64,000 nucleotides of DNA from Lachnospiraceae oral taxon 107 str. F0167 (lineage in GTDB: Bacteria; Bacillota; Clostridia; Lachnospirales; Lachnospiraceae), in contig GL890585.1 in NCBI GenBank assembly GCA_000209465.1, positions 83,143 to 147,142 of the forward strand, in the 5' to 3' direction. Of the stretch, positions 19,715-28,622 are shown in pieces. The notes under the pieces are model-generated. The model saw only the letters and a program-made list of their open reading frames with translations. It made no database searches and was not told the DNA's origin. The position numbers and the translations under genes were made by a program. Numbering within the stretch: position 1 is the stretch's first letter; each line of letters opens with the position of its first letter.

Positions 19715-19917
19715 AAAAACTCCTTTTATATGATCAAATCATTAGATAATATAAAGCATAAAATTAAACTATTATTATAATTTAACTATGAAATAAAATT
19801 TATACATTATTTATTATAGCACAAAATAGTGCCGGTATGTTAAGTATAATGAGTTCATCATAAAGATTTTTTTGGACTTTTTGAATAATAAAAACATTTT
19901 GTGTAAAATTCAAATCA

Positions 19918-19947
19918 TTTACATCCAAGTATTATAAATGTTATAAT
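19918..19947 (+). promoter_or_regulatory. Promoter upstream of the rhomboid-like gene
   Basis: TTTACA (19918-19923), an 18-base spacer and TATAAT (19942-19947). It lies 64 bases before the start at 20012. Confidence 0.6.
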
Positions 19948-20011
19948 AGGTCGGTGTATTAAAGGGAAAACTTGCGTACACAAATTTTTACAGATATCAG
20001 AAGGGAGAGCA

Positions 20012-20833
20012 ATGGGTTTTTTTGAAAAATTAGAGAGAAAATTCGGAAGATATGCTATCAGAAATTTGATGATGTATCTGACTGTATTATACAGTATAGG
20101 TTTTGCTATATCATTGGTAAATATAGAAATCTATTATAATTATATGTCCTTGGATATACCGAAAATACTTTCAGGGCAGGTTTGGAGACTGGTGACATGG
20201 ATTATGTACGCCCCAAGCCAGAGTATATTTTTTTCGGCAATAATGCTTGTTTTATATTACAGCCTGGGAAGCAATCTTGAAAGGGTATGGGGAAGTTTCA
20301 GATTTAATGTATATATGTTTATGGGGTATATATTCCTGATAATAGGCGCCTTTATTTTATATTTTATATATGGAGAGGCATCGAGTATATATCCGCTCAC
20401 ACCTGACAGTCTGAATCTGTCAATATTTTTGGCATTTGCTCTGACATATCCTGAGATGACCTTTTATATATATTTTGTACTGCCGGTCAAAGCAAAATAT
20501 CTGGCAGCGGTATATTTGCTTATTGAAATTTATAATTTTATAATGGGCGGAATTATTACAAAGACATCTATCGGACTCAGCTTATTAAACTTTGTAATAT
20601 TCTATTTATTAACCAGAAATTGGTATAGGGTATCCCCAAAGAATGTAGTCAGACAGGTGAAGTTTAAAAGGGCTGTAAAGATGAGACCTGCAAGCGAGCC
20701 GATACATAGATGTGCTGTTTGTGGAAGAACTGAAAAGGATGATGATACCTTGGAGTTTAGATATTGCTCAAAATGCAATGGTAATTTAGAATATTGCTCG
20801 GAGCATTTATATACACATATTCATGTTGAATAA
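20012..20833 (+). CDS. Rhomboid-like membrane protein with C-terminal zinc ribbon
   Basis: A 273-residue protein with about six hydrophobic segments between residues 20 and 205. The layout of the first half (PKILSGQVWRLVTWIMYAP, then LYYSLGSNLERVWGSFRFNVYM) resembles the rhomboid fold, where a Gln-x-Trp-Arg element precedes TM1 loops. The catalytic GxSG serine motif and the last-helix His are not present, so it is probably not a protease. Residues about 233-271 form a likely zinc ribbon: CAVCGRTE, YCSKCNG, YCSEHLYTHIH. AGAAGGGAGAGC precedes the ATG. The role is unknown; the zinc ribbon suggests binding to protein or RNA. Confidence 0.7.
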   Translation: MGFFEKLERKFGRYAIRNLMMYLTVLYSIGFAISLVNIEIYYNYMSLDIPKILSGQVWRLVTWIMYAPSQSIFFSAIMLVLYYSLGSNLERVWGSFRFNVYMFMGYIFLIIGAFILYFIYGEASSIYPLTPDSLNLSIFLAFALTYPEMTFYIYFVLPVKAKYLAAVYLLIEIYNFIMGGIITKTSIGLSLLNFVIFYLLTRNWYRVSPKNVVRQVKFKRAVKMRPASEPIHRCAVCGRTEKDDDTLEFRYCSKCNGNLEYCSEHLYTHIHVE

Positions 20834-20915
20834 GACTTGTATATAGTTTTGGTAACAATGGCTGCACAATAAGATGGCAGCATTTAAGCTTATAAAGATA
20901 TAAAGAGGAAAAGAA

Positions 20916-22352
20916 ATGAAGAAAACAAAAATTATCTGTACCATGGGTCCAAATACAAATGATAAAAATCTTATGAAAAATATGGCAATAGCCGGAATGG
21001 ATGTTGCCAGATTCAATTTTTCACATGGTGATTATGAGGAGCATCTTGGCAGATTAAATATTCTGAGAGAAGTAAGAGAAGAGACCGGAAAGCATGTTGC
21101 GGCACTTCTTGATACCAAGGGGCCTGAGATAAGAACAGGTGTACTCGAGGGTGGACAAAAGGTTACATTGGAAGCGGGAAATGAATATATTCTCACAATA
21201 AATGAATGTGTGGGAAATGATAAGAAAGGATTTATCAATTACACAGGTTTAAATGAGGATGTAAAGCCGGGTGATAAAATACTTATAGATGACGGACTTA
21301 TAGAGCTTGAAGTTATAAAAGTAGACGGAGCGGATATTCATACAAAAATTATAAATGGCGGTGAGCTTGGAGAGAGAAAGGGTGTAAATGTACCCGGAGT
21401 TTCTATAAAGCTTCCTGCGCTCACAGAAAAAGATAAAGAAGATATAAAGTTTGCCTGTGACAACGGATTTGATTTTATTGCCGCTTCCTTTATAAGAAAC
21501 GGTGATGCGGTTCGCCAAATCAGAGAGATTTTAAATGAGAAGGGTTCACATATCCAGATTATTTCAAAAATCGAGAATCAGGAAGGCATTGAAAATATGG
21601 ATGATATCATAGAGGCGAGCGACGGTATCATGGTGGCAAGAGGAGATATGGGTGTGGAGATAGATGCAGCCAAACTTCCCTTTGTACAAAAAAAGCTTAT
21701 AGAAAAATGCTCGGTAGCGGGAAAACCTGTAATAACAGCTACACAGATGCTTGATTCAATGATCAGAAATCCAAGACCTACAAGAGCGGAAGTCTCAGAT
21801 GTGGCAAATGCCATATATGACGGTACCGATGCAATAATGCTATCAGGTGAGTCGGCAATGGGTAAATACCCTCTTGAAGCATTAAAAATGATGGTAAAAA
21901 TAGCCGAGGAAACAGAGACTCATCTTGATCATGCACTCTACAGGGGCAGAAAAGTAAATAAGATGGATAAAAAGAATATATCAAATCAGGTAGGCTATGC
22001 GGCGGTATATACGGCAGACCAGTTAGGTGCAAAAGCAATAATAGCACCTTCCATCACCGGATTTACAACAAGGATGCTCTCAAAGTGGAGATCAAGTATA
22101 CCTGTTTACGGAATGAGCCCAAGTATATCTACGGTACGCCAAATGCAGCTTTTCTACGGAGTAGTTCCTGTATGGGCAAAAAGAGCCGATACAACGGATG
22201 AACTTATATCATCATCAGTGGATATATTAAAGTCCGGAAAGTATTTAAAATTAAATGATCTTGTAGTTATTACTGCAGGTATTATACCTACAAAGGACGA
22301 GAGAGGCCCTGCAAAGTATACAAATACAATGCAGGTTGAAATAGTGAAATAA
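20916..22352 (+). CDS. pyk: Pyruvate kinase
   Basis: A 478-residue glycolytic enzyme that makes pyruvate and ATP from PEP and ADP. Motifs are the N-terminal KTKIICTMGPNTND, RFNFSHGDYEEH, LLDTKGPEIRTG, the catalytic IISKIENQEGIENMDDI, MVARGDMGVEI and ITATQMLDSMIRNPRPTRAEVSDVANAIYDGTDAIMLSGE split over about residues 270-305. The length fits the standard A-B-C domain form without the extra PEP-utiliser domain of Bacillus enzymes. GAGGAAAAG lies before the ATG. Confidence 0.96.
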   Translation: MKKTKIICTMGPNTNDKNLMKNMAIAGMDVARFNFSHGDYEEHLGRLNILREVREETGKHVAALLDTKGPEIRTGVLEGGQKVTLEAGNEYILTINECVGNDKKGFINYTGLNEDVKPGDKILIDDGLIELEVIKVDGADIHTKIINGGELGERKGVNVPGVSIKLPALTEKDKEDIKFACDNGFDFIAASFIRNGDAVRQIREILNEKGSHIQIISKIENQEGIENMDDIIEASDGIMVARGDMGVEIDAAKLPFVQKKLIEKCSVAGKPVITATQMLDSMIRNPRPTRAEVSDVANAIYDGTDAIMLSGESAMGKYPLEALKMMVKIAEETETHLDHALYRGRKVNKMDKKNISNQVGYAAVYTADQLGAKAIIAPSITGFTTRMLSKWRSSIPVYGMSPSISTVRQMQLFYGVVPVWAKRADTTDELISSSVDILKSGKYLKLNDLVVITAGIIPTKDERGPAKYTNTMQVEIVK

Positions 22353-22454
22353 TTATAGGTAAGTTAAAAATTTTAATAAAACAGTATACTTTTTTATACA
22401 AAAACAAGTAAGAATATGATAAAATAAATATAATAATGATCGTAGAGATTCCAT

Positions 22455-22489
22455 ATAAAGTCACGAGGATAAATTCCGGGTGACTTTAT
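22455..22489. terminator. Inverted repeat between pyk and the cyclophilin gene
   Basis: ATAAAGTCAC (22455-22464) and GTGACTTTAT (22480-22489) are a perfect 10-bp inverted repeat with a 15-base loop, 23 bases before the next start. No strong T run follows. It could end pyk transcripts or shape the leader of the next gene. Confidence 0.45.
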
Positions 22490-22511
22490 TGGGATTAAAA
22501 GGAGAGAGAGC

Positions 22512-23030
22512 ATGACAAATCCAATAGTAACAATAACAATGACAGATGATTCAGTAATCAAAATTGAGCTTTATCCTGAGGTTGCACCGAATACCGTAAG
22601 AAATTTTATAAGCCTGATTAATGAAAAGTTTTATGACGGGCTCACATTTCACAGAGTTATTTCAGGATTTATGATACAGGGAGGCTGCCCACAGGGAAAC
22701 GGTATGGGAGGTCCTGATTATCAGATTAAGGGTGAGTTTAATCAAAACGGATTCCAAAATGATTTGGCACATAGCAGAGGAGTTATTTCAATGGCAAGAG
22801 CTATGAGTCCAAACTCGGCAGGATCACAGTTTTTTATAATGCATCAGGATGCACCACATCTTGACGGTGCTTATGCGGCATTCGGAACGGTAGTAGAGGG
22901 CATGGATGTAGTGGATAAAATAGCAGCAGTGGATACAGATTATAATGATAGGCCGAATACAGAACAAAAGATAAAGACAATGACGGTAGAGACATTTGGC
23001 GAGACTTATGAAGCTCCTGAAAAATGTTAA
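22512..23030 (+). CDS. Peptidyl-prolyl cis-trans isomerase, cyclophilin type
   Basis: A 172-residue single-domain cyclophilin without signal peptide, so cytoplasmic. Motifs are YPEVAPNTVRNFISL, FYDGLTFHRVISGFMIQGGCPQGNGMGGP (active-site Arg in FHRV, residues about 47-75), ISMARAMSPNSAGSQFFI and LDGAYAAFGTVVEGMDVVD. It speeds proline isomerisation in protein folding. AAAAGGAGAGAGAGC lies upstream. Its 3' end overlaps the next gene by 23 bases. Confidence 0.94.
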   Translation: MTNPIVTITMTDDSVIKIELYPEVAPNTVRNFISLINEKFYDGLTFHRVISGFMIQGGCPQGNGMGGPDYQIKGEFNQNGFQNDLAHSRGVISMARAMSPNSAGSQFFIMHQDAPHLDGAYAAFGTVVEGMDVVDKIAAVDTDYNDRPNTEQKIKTMTVETFGETYEAPEKC

Positions 23031-23643
23031 TATTGAAGGAAAACATTGTGAGATAGTAATATCGGATGAAAATGTGGCTTTGTGGGAGGCTTTTAACTCT
23101 TGCAAAGCCACAATTGCTATACTCGGAAAAGAGTATATAGATATAAAAGTTTCAAAATATGCTGTAGAGGATTTAAGAGATATAGACGAAGAGTATATAA
23201 AAAAGGTGGCATATAGAAGCTTAAAACTGCCTCTAAGTATAGGAAAAACAGAAAATATAAATATTCGTGAGATAAATGTGGAGGATTTTGTTACTCTATC
23301 AGCGTTTAGAGAATTTCCTTTTAATACCAAAGAGGAGTTAGCGGAATATATTTCGATGCATTATGATTTTTACGGATATGGATTATATGTATTTGAAAAT
23401 GAAGATGAGCTGATGGGATTGGCAGGATTTTGTAATGAAGAAGGTAAATGCTATATTTCATATATGACGGATAAAAAATACCGAAAAAAAGGTTATACTT
23501 TTAAAGTTTGTCGCTATTTATTAAGCTTTATAAAAAAGCATTGTGAAGTAGAAAACATCTATGTAAGAATAAAGGAGTCAAATACGGCATCAATAAATCT
23601 TGCAAAAAAGCTCGGAGTGATAATAGAAAAGGACTTTGAGTAA
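23008..23643 (+). CDS. GNAT-family acetyltransferase-like protein
   Basis: A 211-residue protein. The C-terminal half (about residues 90-211) has the GNAT layout: VFENEDELMGLAGFC, CYISYMTDKKYRKKGYTFKVCRYLLSFI as the acetyl-CoA-binding beta4-alpha3 region with a K-K-G-Y-T variant of the R/Q-x-x-G-x-G/A loop, and the late VRIKESNTASINLAKKLGV element. The N-terminal ~80 residues are not recognised. The ATG at 23008 overlaps the cyclophilin end; no strong ribosome site is visible, so translational coupling is likely. Substrate unknown. Confidence 0.65.
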   Translation: MKLLKNVNIEGKHCEIVISDENVALWEAFNSCKATIAILGKEYIDIKVSKYAVEDLRDIDEEYIKKVAYRSLKLPLSIGKTENINIREINVEDFVTLSAFREFPFNTKEELAEYISMHYDFYGYGLYVFENEDELMGLAGFCNEEGKCYISYMTDKKYRKKGYTFKVCRYLLSFIKKHCEVENIYVRIKESNTASINLAKKLGVIIEKDFE

Positions 23644-23727
23644 TATTAAAAACATATATAATTTATTATAGGCAAAATATATATAAAAAGTTTAGGATTG
23701 CGTCCTTTGGTTAGAAAAACCTAACTG

Positions 23728-23756
23728 TTGTTTTTATACAAATTTTAATGTATAAT
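23728..23756 (+). promoter_or_regulatory. Promoter of ispE
   Basis: TTGTTT (23728-23733), a 17-base spacer and TATAAT (23751-23756), 45 bases before the ispE start. Confidence 0.55.
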
Positions 23757-23801
23757 TTTAGGTACAATATTTTTAGGGCAGTAAATAACAGGGGTTAAAG
23801 G

Positions 23802-24680
23802 ATGAAGGTAAAGGCATTTGCAAAAATTAATTTATGCTTGGATGTGCTCAGAAGAAAAGAAGACGGTTACCATGAAGTAGAAATGGTTATGACAAATGTT
23901 GATATAGCGGATGTGCTGGAAATCAAAGAACTTGAAGAAAAGAAGATATTACTTAAATCTGACAATAAAGATTTGGCAATGGATGAAACCAATCTTATAT
24001 ACAAAGCTATAGTTTTATTACAAAAGGAAGCAGGCAAAGATTTCGGTATAGAACTGAGTCTTGAAAAAAACATTCCTATGGAAGCAGGCATGGCAGGGGG
24101 AAGTGCCGATGCGGCTGCCACCTTAAAGGCGGTGAATGAGCTGTTTAAGCTTAATATAAGCAAAGACAGACTTATGGAGCTTGGTGCAAGCCTGGGGGCT
24201 GATATACCTTTTTGTATAATGGGAGGTACGGCACTGGCAAACGGCATAGGTGAGAAATTAAAAAGCTTAAAGCCCTTACCGAAGATGAAGATTTTGATAG
24301 CCAAACCGAATACAGGACTTTCCACAAAAAAGGTGTATGAAAGTCTGGATATAGAGAATTTAAATAAGAGCGGCTTTAAACACCGGGATGTAAAAGAAAT
24401 GGTTTCCGTTATAGAGAGTGATAAGGATGAAAAAACAAAGATAAAAGAAATTGCAGATTCGCTTAATAATATTTTGGAACTGCCGTCTATAAAGCTATTG
24501 CCTTTTATAGAGGATATTAAAAAAACAATGATGGATAATAATTGTTTAGGCTGCCTTATGAGCGGCAGCGGTACTGCCGTATTCGGAATTTTTGACAGCG
24601 ATGAGGACATGCTTAGAACCAAAAAAATACTGAAAGAAGATGATAGAATAAATTATATACAGATTACTAATACCTTGTAG
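23802..24680 (+). CDS. ispE: 4-diphosphocytidyl-2-C-methyl-D-erythritol kinase
   Basis: A 292-residue GHMP kinase of the MEP isoprenoid pathway; it phosphorylates the 2-hydroxyl of CDP-methylerythritol. The N-terminal AFAKINLCLDVLRRKEDGYHEVEMVM is diagnostic of IspE. The ATP loop is NIPMEAGMAGGSADAA (about residues 88-103), followed by GADIPFCIMGGTALANGIGE; the C-terminal GSGTAVFGIF completes the GHMP fold. GGGGTTAAAGG precedes the ATG. The downstream regulator begins within 21 bases, so the genes are probably co-transcribed. Confidence 0.95.
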   Translation: MKVKAFAKINLCLDVLRRKEDGYHEVEMVMTNVDIADVLEIKELEEKKILLKSDNKDLAMDETNLIYKAIVLLQKEAGKDFGIELSLEKNIPMEAGMAGGSADAAATLKAVNELFKLNISKDRLMELGASLGADIPFCIMGGTALANGIGEKLKSLKPLPKMKILIAKPNTGLSTKKVYESLDIENLNKSGFKHRDVKEMVSVIESDKDEKTKIKEIADSLNNILELPSIKLLPFIEDIKKTMMDNNCLGCLMSGSGTAVFGIFDSDEDMLRTKKILKEDDRINYIQITNTL

Positions 24681-24700
24681 TAGGATATATGGAGGTTAAA

Positions 24701-25381
24701 ATGACAGATTTTTCACATGCGGATATAGATGAGTATATGCCTTTAAGAGATGTGGTTTTTAAAACACTCAGGCAGGCAATTTTGAGGGGAGAATTACAAC
24801 CGGGCGAAAGATTGATGGAGATAGCATTGGCAAAAAAGCTCGGAGTATCAAGAACACCTATAAGAGAGGCAATCAGAATGCTTGAGCTTGAGGGGCTTGT
24901 ACTTATGATTCCAAGAAAGGGCGCAGAAGTGGCAGGAATTACTGAAAAGAATCTCAGGGATACGTTGGAGGTAAGAAGGGCACTTGAGGAGCTTGCAATA
25001 GAGATTTCCTGCACAAAGATTACAGATGTAGAGCTTGATGAACTTGAACAGGCGGAGAGAGAATTTGTAGATTCAATAGAAAATAAAGATATTATTGATA
25101 TTGCACGTGCAGATGAGAAATTTCATGATATAATATTTACAAGCACAGGCAATGATAAACTGGTGCAGATGATAAATAATCTACGCGAACAGATGTATCG
25201 TTACAGACTGGAATATGTAAAGGCGGAATCTACAAGAAATCAGCTCATGAATGAGCATGAAATGATATTGAAGGCATTAAAGAGTAGAGATAAGTCTGAA
25301 GCTAAGAGAATCATTGCGGAGCATATAAATAATCAGGAGGTCAATGTTTCCAAGAAAATCAAGGAAACACCTACAAAGTAA
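24701..25381 (+). CDS. GntR-family (FadR/FCD-type) transcriptional regulator
   Basis: A 226-residue regulator. The winged helix covers about residues 10-72 (LRQAILRGELQPGERLMEIALAKKLGVSRTPIREAIRMLELEGLV). The remainder is an all-helical FCD ligand domain with the metal-site pattern EVRRALEELA, DEKFHDIIF and NEHEMILKAL (Asp and three His-type ligands). The ATG at 24701 is chosen because GGAGG lies at 24691; the ATG at 24689 overlaps that site. Its stop TAA shares its last A with the ddl start, so it is tightly coupled to ddl-murI. FCD regulators usually sense small carboxylates; the ligand here is unknown. Confidence 0.88.
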   Translation: MTDFSHADIDEYMPLRDVVFKTLRQAILRGELQPGERLMEIALAKKLGVSRTPIREAIRMLELEGLVLMIPRKGAEVAGITEKNLRDTLEVRRALEELAIEISCTKITDVELDELEQAEREFVDSIENKDIIDIARADEKFHDIIFTSTGNDKLVQMINNLREQMYRYRLEYVKAESTRNQLMNEHEMILKALKSRDKSEAKRIIAEHINNQEVNVSKKIKETPTK

Positions 25382-26430
25382 TGAGGAAATTAGCGATAGT
25401 TTTCGGAGGTCAGTCCTCTGAACATGAGATATCTGTAATCTCTGCAACCAATATTTCAAAACAGGTGGATGAGAGTAAATATGAGCTTATTCTTATCGGT
25501 ATTACAAAGACAGGTAAATGGCTTAAGGTAGACAGCATAGCTTCTATGGAAGACGGCAGTTGGATAAATTCAAAAATTAATGCATATATTTTGCCAGATG
25601 CGATAAAAAAGTGTATAATAGTAGAAATAGATGGGGAGTATAAAGAAGTACATGTGGATGTGGTGTTCCCCGTATTGCATGGACTCTTTGGAGAAGACGG
25701 AACCATTCAAGGACTTTTAGAGCTTTCCGGTATTCCCTATGTAGGATGTGGAGTGCTTGCGAGTGCTGTCGGCATGGACAAGCTTTACACAAAATTGGTA
25801 GTAGATAAACTTGGTATAAGACAGGCGGATTATGAGCCGGTTATTGACTATGAAGTTAGGGAGGATTTTAAAAGAGTAGTAAAAAGAATAGAGGACAGGT
25901 TTGACTATCCTGTGTTTGTTAAACCCTCAAATGCAGGTTCTTCCAAGGGAGTGTCAAAAGCTTCAAACAGAGAAGAACTTGAGAAAGGAATACTTGAAGC
26001 ATTAAACCATGACAGAAAAGTCCTTGTGGAGGAAACCATAGTAGGGCATGAGGTGGAATGCGGAGTACTTGGCAGACCGGGAGAAGTCATGGCAAGCGGA
26101 GTCGGTGAGATAAAGTCGGCGGCAACATTTTATGATTATGATGCAAAATATAAACTGGATTCACTCACTTTACTGGATTCGCAACTTCCAAACGGTGTAA
26201 GAGAAAAACTTCCGGAGTGTGCAAAAAAGATTTTTACAGCATTGGACGGTTTCGGACTTTCCAGAGTTGACTTCTTTGCAAAGGAAGACGGAGAGATTGT
26301 ATTTAATGAAATAAATACAATGCCCGGATTTACCGCAATAAGTATGTATCCTATGTTATTTGAGGCGGCAGGTATTGGCAAAAAAGAACTTGTTGACAGA
26401 CTTATTGAATTAGCTTTTGAGAGAAGGTGA
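25381..26430 (+). CDS. ddl: D-alanine--D-alanine ligase
   Basis: A 349-residue ATP-grasp enzyme that makes the D-Ala-D-Ala dipeptide of peptidoglycan. Motifs are VFGGQSSEHEISVISA near the N-terminus, VFPVLHGLFGEDGTIQGLLELSGIPYVG split over residues about 101-128, FVKPSNAGSSKGVSKA, and the metal site FNEINTMPGFTAISMYP. The start shares one base with the regulator stop. The end overlaps the earliest possible murI frame, placing two cell-wall genes in one unit. Confidence 0.95.
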   Translation: MRKLAIVFGGQSSEHEISVISATNISKQVDESKYELILIGITKTGKWLKVDSIASMEDGSWINSKINAYILPDAIKKCIIVEIDGEYKEVHVDVVFPVLHGLFGEDGTIQGLLELSGIPYVGCGVLASAVGMDKLYTKLVVDKLGIRQADYEPVIDYEVREDFKRVVKRIEDRFDYPVFVKPSNAGSSKGVSKASNREELEKGILEALNHDRKVLVEETIVGHEVECGVLGRPGEVMASGVGEIKSAATFYDYDAKYKLDSLTLLDSQLPNGVREKLPECAKKIFTALDGFGLSRVDFFAKEDGEIVFNEINTMPGFTAISMYPMLFEAAGIGKKELVDRLIELAFERR

Positions 26431-26437
26431 TTTTTCC

Positions 26438-27241
26438 TTGAATTTACCTATAGGGATATTTGATTCGGGGGTAGGAGGACTTACGGTAGCAAAAGAAATA
26501 GTGGCTCAAATGCCGGATGAGAGTACTGTTTATTTTGGCGATACGGCAAGAGTTCCCTATGGCTCGAAGTCCGGGGACACTATTATCAAATATTCCCGAC
26601 AGATTGTAAAATTTTTACAGACAAAAAATGTAAAAGCTATTGTGATTGCGTGTAATACCGCGAGTGCTTTTGCTCTAGACATATTGAAGACAGAGATTGA
26701 TATACCTATAATGGGAGTTATACATGCAGGGGCGGTCACTGCCATCAAAACTACAAAAGTAGGAAGGATTGGCGTTGTCGGAACTGAAGGTACTATATCC
26801 AGTGGTATATATAAAAAGACTATTCAGGATATAAATAATGAACTTGAGGTAATACAAAAGGCATGTCCGCTGCTTGTTCCATTAGTGGAGGACGGACTCA
26901 TAAATGACAGAGTTACTGATGAGATTATTTCAAGATATGTTAGTGAATTAAAAAGCAGACATATTGACAGTCTGGTATTGGGATGTACCCATTATCCTTT
27001 ACTGTATAAAACATTTGGAAGGATTATGGGAGAGGGGGTTTCCCTTGTGAATCCCGCATATGAAACCGCGAAGGAATTGAAATCTTTGTTGGAGCAAAAA
27101 AATCTGTGTGCCACAAAAGATGGCGGGATTTTTCACGACTTTTATGTCAGTGACATGGCGGAAAGATTTAGTGATTTTGCATCTTCTATTATGCCCGGTA
27201 TAGTAAAAAAGGCGGGCATAGTCAATATAGAAGAATTCTAG
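26438..27241 (+). CDS. murI: Glutamate racemase
   Basis: A 267-residue cofactor-independent racemase that makes D-glutamate for peptidoglycan. The N-terminal IGIFDSGVGGLTV and YFGDTARVPYGSKS are diagnostic. The two catalytic Cys are in IVIACNTASAFAL and LVLGCTHYPLL. I place the start at TTG 26438, preceded by AGAAGGTG; an earlier TTG at 26417 lies inside ddl. It follows ddl by seven bases. Confidence 0.93.
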   Translation: MNLPIGIFDSGVGGLTVAKEIVAQMPDESTVYFGDTARVPYGSKSGDTIIKYSRQIVKFLQTKNVKAIVIACNTASAFALDILKTEIDIPIMGVIHAGAVTAIKTTKVGRIGVVGTEGTISSGIYKKTIQDINNELEVIQKACPLLVPLVEDGLINDRVTDEIISRYVSELKSRHIDSLVLGCTHYPLLYKTFGRIMGEGVSLVNPAYETAKELKSLLEQKNLCATKDGGIFHDFYVSDMAERFSDFASSIMPGIVKKAGIVNIEEF

Positions 27242-27536
27242 CAGTATTAAAAAGGTAGTATTGTTACAACTAAAAAACATTTAAAGCTTTGCAGAATGCA
27301 TACAAATCGTATTGGCTGGACAAAAGTATACACAACGCAGACAGGCATTCTTTGTTGAGCATAGTTATCAGTTTTTTATTTAAGGTTATTTTATATAGAA
27401 TAGTGGGGAGATACATTTTTCTAGTAAACTATCATTCTTTTATTTTAAACTTGATATTTGCATAACAACCGGTGGTAGCTTAGGGTTGGGTAGAGACCGC
27501 ATAGCGGCTTCTACTATGGTTTTAAGGTAGAAGATT
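27242..27536 (+). other. Untranslated stretch before the DUF1934 gene
   Basis: About 295 bases without a gene. Near its end are two hairpins: CCGC-ATA-GCGG around 27500, and CTTCTAC (27508-27514) pairing with GTAGAAG (27527-27533). The second encloses the AAGG ribosome site of the next gene, so it could lower translation. I cannot match it to a known riboswitch. Confidence 0.4.
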
Positions 27537-27983
27537 ATGAAAGAATTTGTAGATATTGAGATTAGCGGCTCTCATTTAAGGTATGATGAGAATGATCCTA
27601 TTGCCGTAAATATTTCAGGAAATCACTATATAGATGGTGATATACATAAGATAACTTACGTGGAAGAAGCCCAAGGTTTTGATGAAATTATCCTTAATAC
27701 AATAATAGTAAAGAAGAACAGGGTTGAAATTATCAAAGAGGGTGTGGTGAATTCAAGGATGGTATTCGCCAATAATACAAGATACAAAACAATATATGAC
27801 ACTCCCTTTGGAAGATTGGATATGGAAACGGAGACAAAGCTCCTTCTTATTGATATGAGTGAGGAAGAGATAAATGTCTATGTTGAATATATACTCTATA
27901 TAGAGGGAGACAGGGCATCGAATTCGAAGATGCGAATTCATATTGTTGAGGCGGTGGATAGAGTAGACAATAAGGGTGGTTGA
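27537..27983 (+). CDS. DUF1934-family protein (YwiB-like)
   Basis: A 148-residue protein matching the DUF1934 calycin-like barrel pattern: an early GNHYIDGDIHKITYVEEAQG strand pair, a TIIVKKNRVEIIKEG segment, RMVFANNTRYKTIYDTPFGRLDMETET and a C-terminal Y-x-L-Y strand. Family members are small cytoplasmic proteins without assigned function, often near ddl, murI or argS in Firmicutes, as here. A ribosome site AAGG lies eight bases upstream inside a hairpin. A clear terminator follows directly. Confidence 0.85.
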   Translation: MKEFVDIEISGSHLRYDENDPIAVNISGNHYIDGDIHKITYVEEAQGFDEIILNTIIVKKNRVEIIKEGVVNSRMVFANNTRYKTIYDTPFGRLDMETETKLLLIDMSEEEINVYVEYILYIEGDRASNSKMRIHIVEAVDRVDNKGG

Positions 27984-27997
27984 ACCACCCTTTTTTT
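27974..27997 (+). terminator. Rho-independent terminator
   Basis: GGGTGG and CCACCC pair around TTGAA and are followed by seven Ts. It overlaps the last codons and stop of the DUF1934 gene. Confidence 0.88.
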
Positions 27998-28033
27998 AAA
28001 ATGAGTTAGGAAAACCTAAACAAAGGAGAAAAT

Positions 28034-28615
28034 ATGGATAAAAAATTGCAAATTTCATTTAACTCACCCGTTATTTTGGGGTTTGTTATTTTGAGCTTTA
28101 TAGTATTTGTGGTGGACAATATTACAGGAGGATTTTCCACAAGACTGTTATTCAGTGTATACAGATCATCCCTTATAAATCCCTTCACATATATCAGATT
28201 TTTCGGGCATATACTGGGACATGCAAACCTGGATCATTTTCTTGGGAATATAATGCTTATACTTGTAATCGGTCCGATGCTTGAAGAAAAATACGGTTCA
28301 CCGAATATACTTTTTGTTATTTTGGCAACCGCATTGGTGACAGGTTTGGTGCATTTTCTTGTTTTCCCATATACCAGATTGCTTGGTGCCAGCGGTGTAG
28401 TATTTGCCTTTATACTTCTTTCATCCTTTGCAGGTTTTAAAGAGGGAAGAATACCGGTTACATTTATACTGGTGGCAATCCTATATATAGGTGATCAGAT
28501 TTATCAGGGCTTTTTTATGCAGGACAATATATCCAATCTGACACATATACTGGGAGGTATCGTCGGAGCATTCTTAGGATATATAATGAATAAGGGTAAG
28601 ATGAACCGATATTAG
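28034..28615 (+). CDS. Rhomboid-family intramembrane serine protease
   Basis: A 193-residue membrane protein with six hydrophobic segments. The serine nucleophile is in LLGASGVVFAF (Ser120), and the dyad His is in NLTHILGGIVGAFLG (His171). Upstream elements FTYIRFFGHILGHANLDHFLGNI and the acidic EEKYG fit the family. It should cleave transmembrane substrates within the membrane; no target can be inferred. CAAAGGAGAAAAT lies before the ATG. It sits eight bases from the DUF3791 gene. Confidence 0.9.
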   Translation: MDKKLQISFNSPVILGFVILSFIVFVVDNITGGFSTRLLFSVYRSSLINPFTYIRFFGHILGHANLDHFLGNIMLILVIGPMLEEKYGSPNILFVILATALVTGLVHFLVFPYTRLLGASGVVFAFILLSSFAGFKEGRIPVTFILVAILYIGDQIYQGFFMQDNISNLTHILGGIVGAFLGYIMNKGKMNRY

Positions 28616-28622
28616 CAGGCGT

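Noticed and set aside
22824-23330. 168-codon minus-strand frame across the cyclophilin/GNAT junction
   Set aside because: Antisense to two supported genes, no start site and low-complexity composition.
23867-24622. 251-codon open frame on the minus strand opposite ispE
   Set aside because: It is fully antisense to a clear ispE gene and rich in Ser, Ile and Phe, as expected for a shadow frame.
27460-27536. tRNA-like or riboswitch-like pattern before the DUF1934 gene
   Set aside because: Hairpins are present, but there is no acceptor stem, no TTCGA loop and no match to a riboswitch core that I know.
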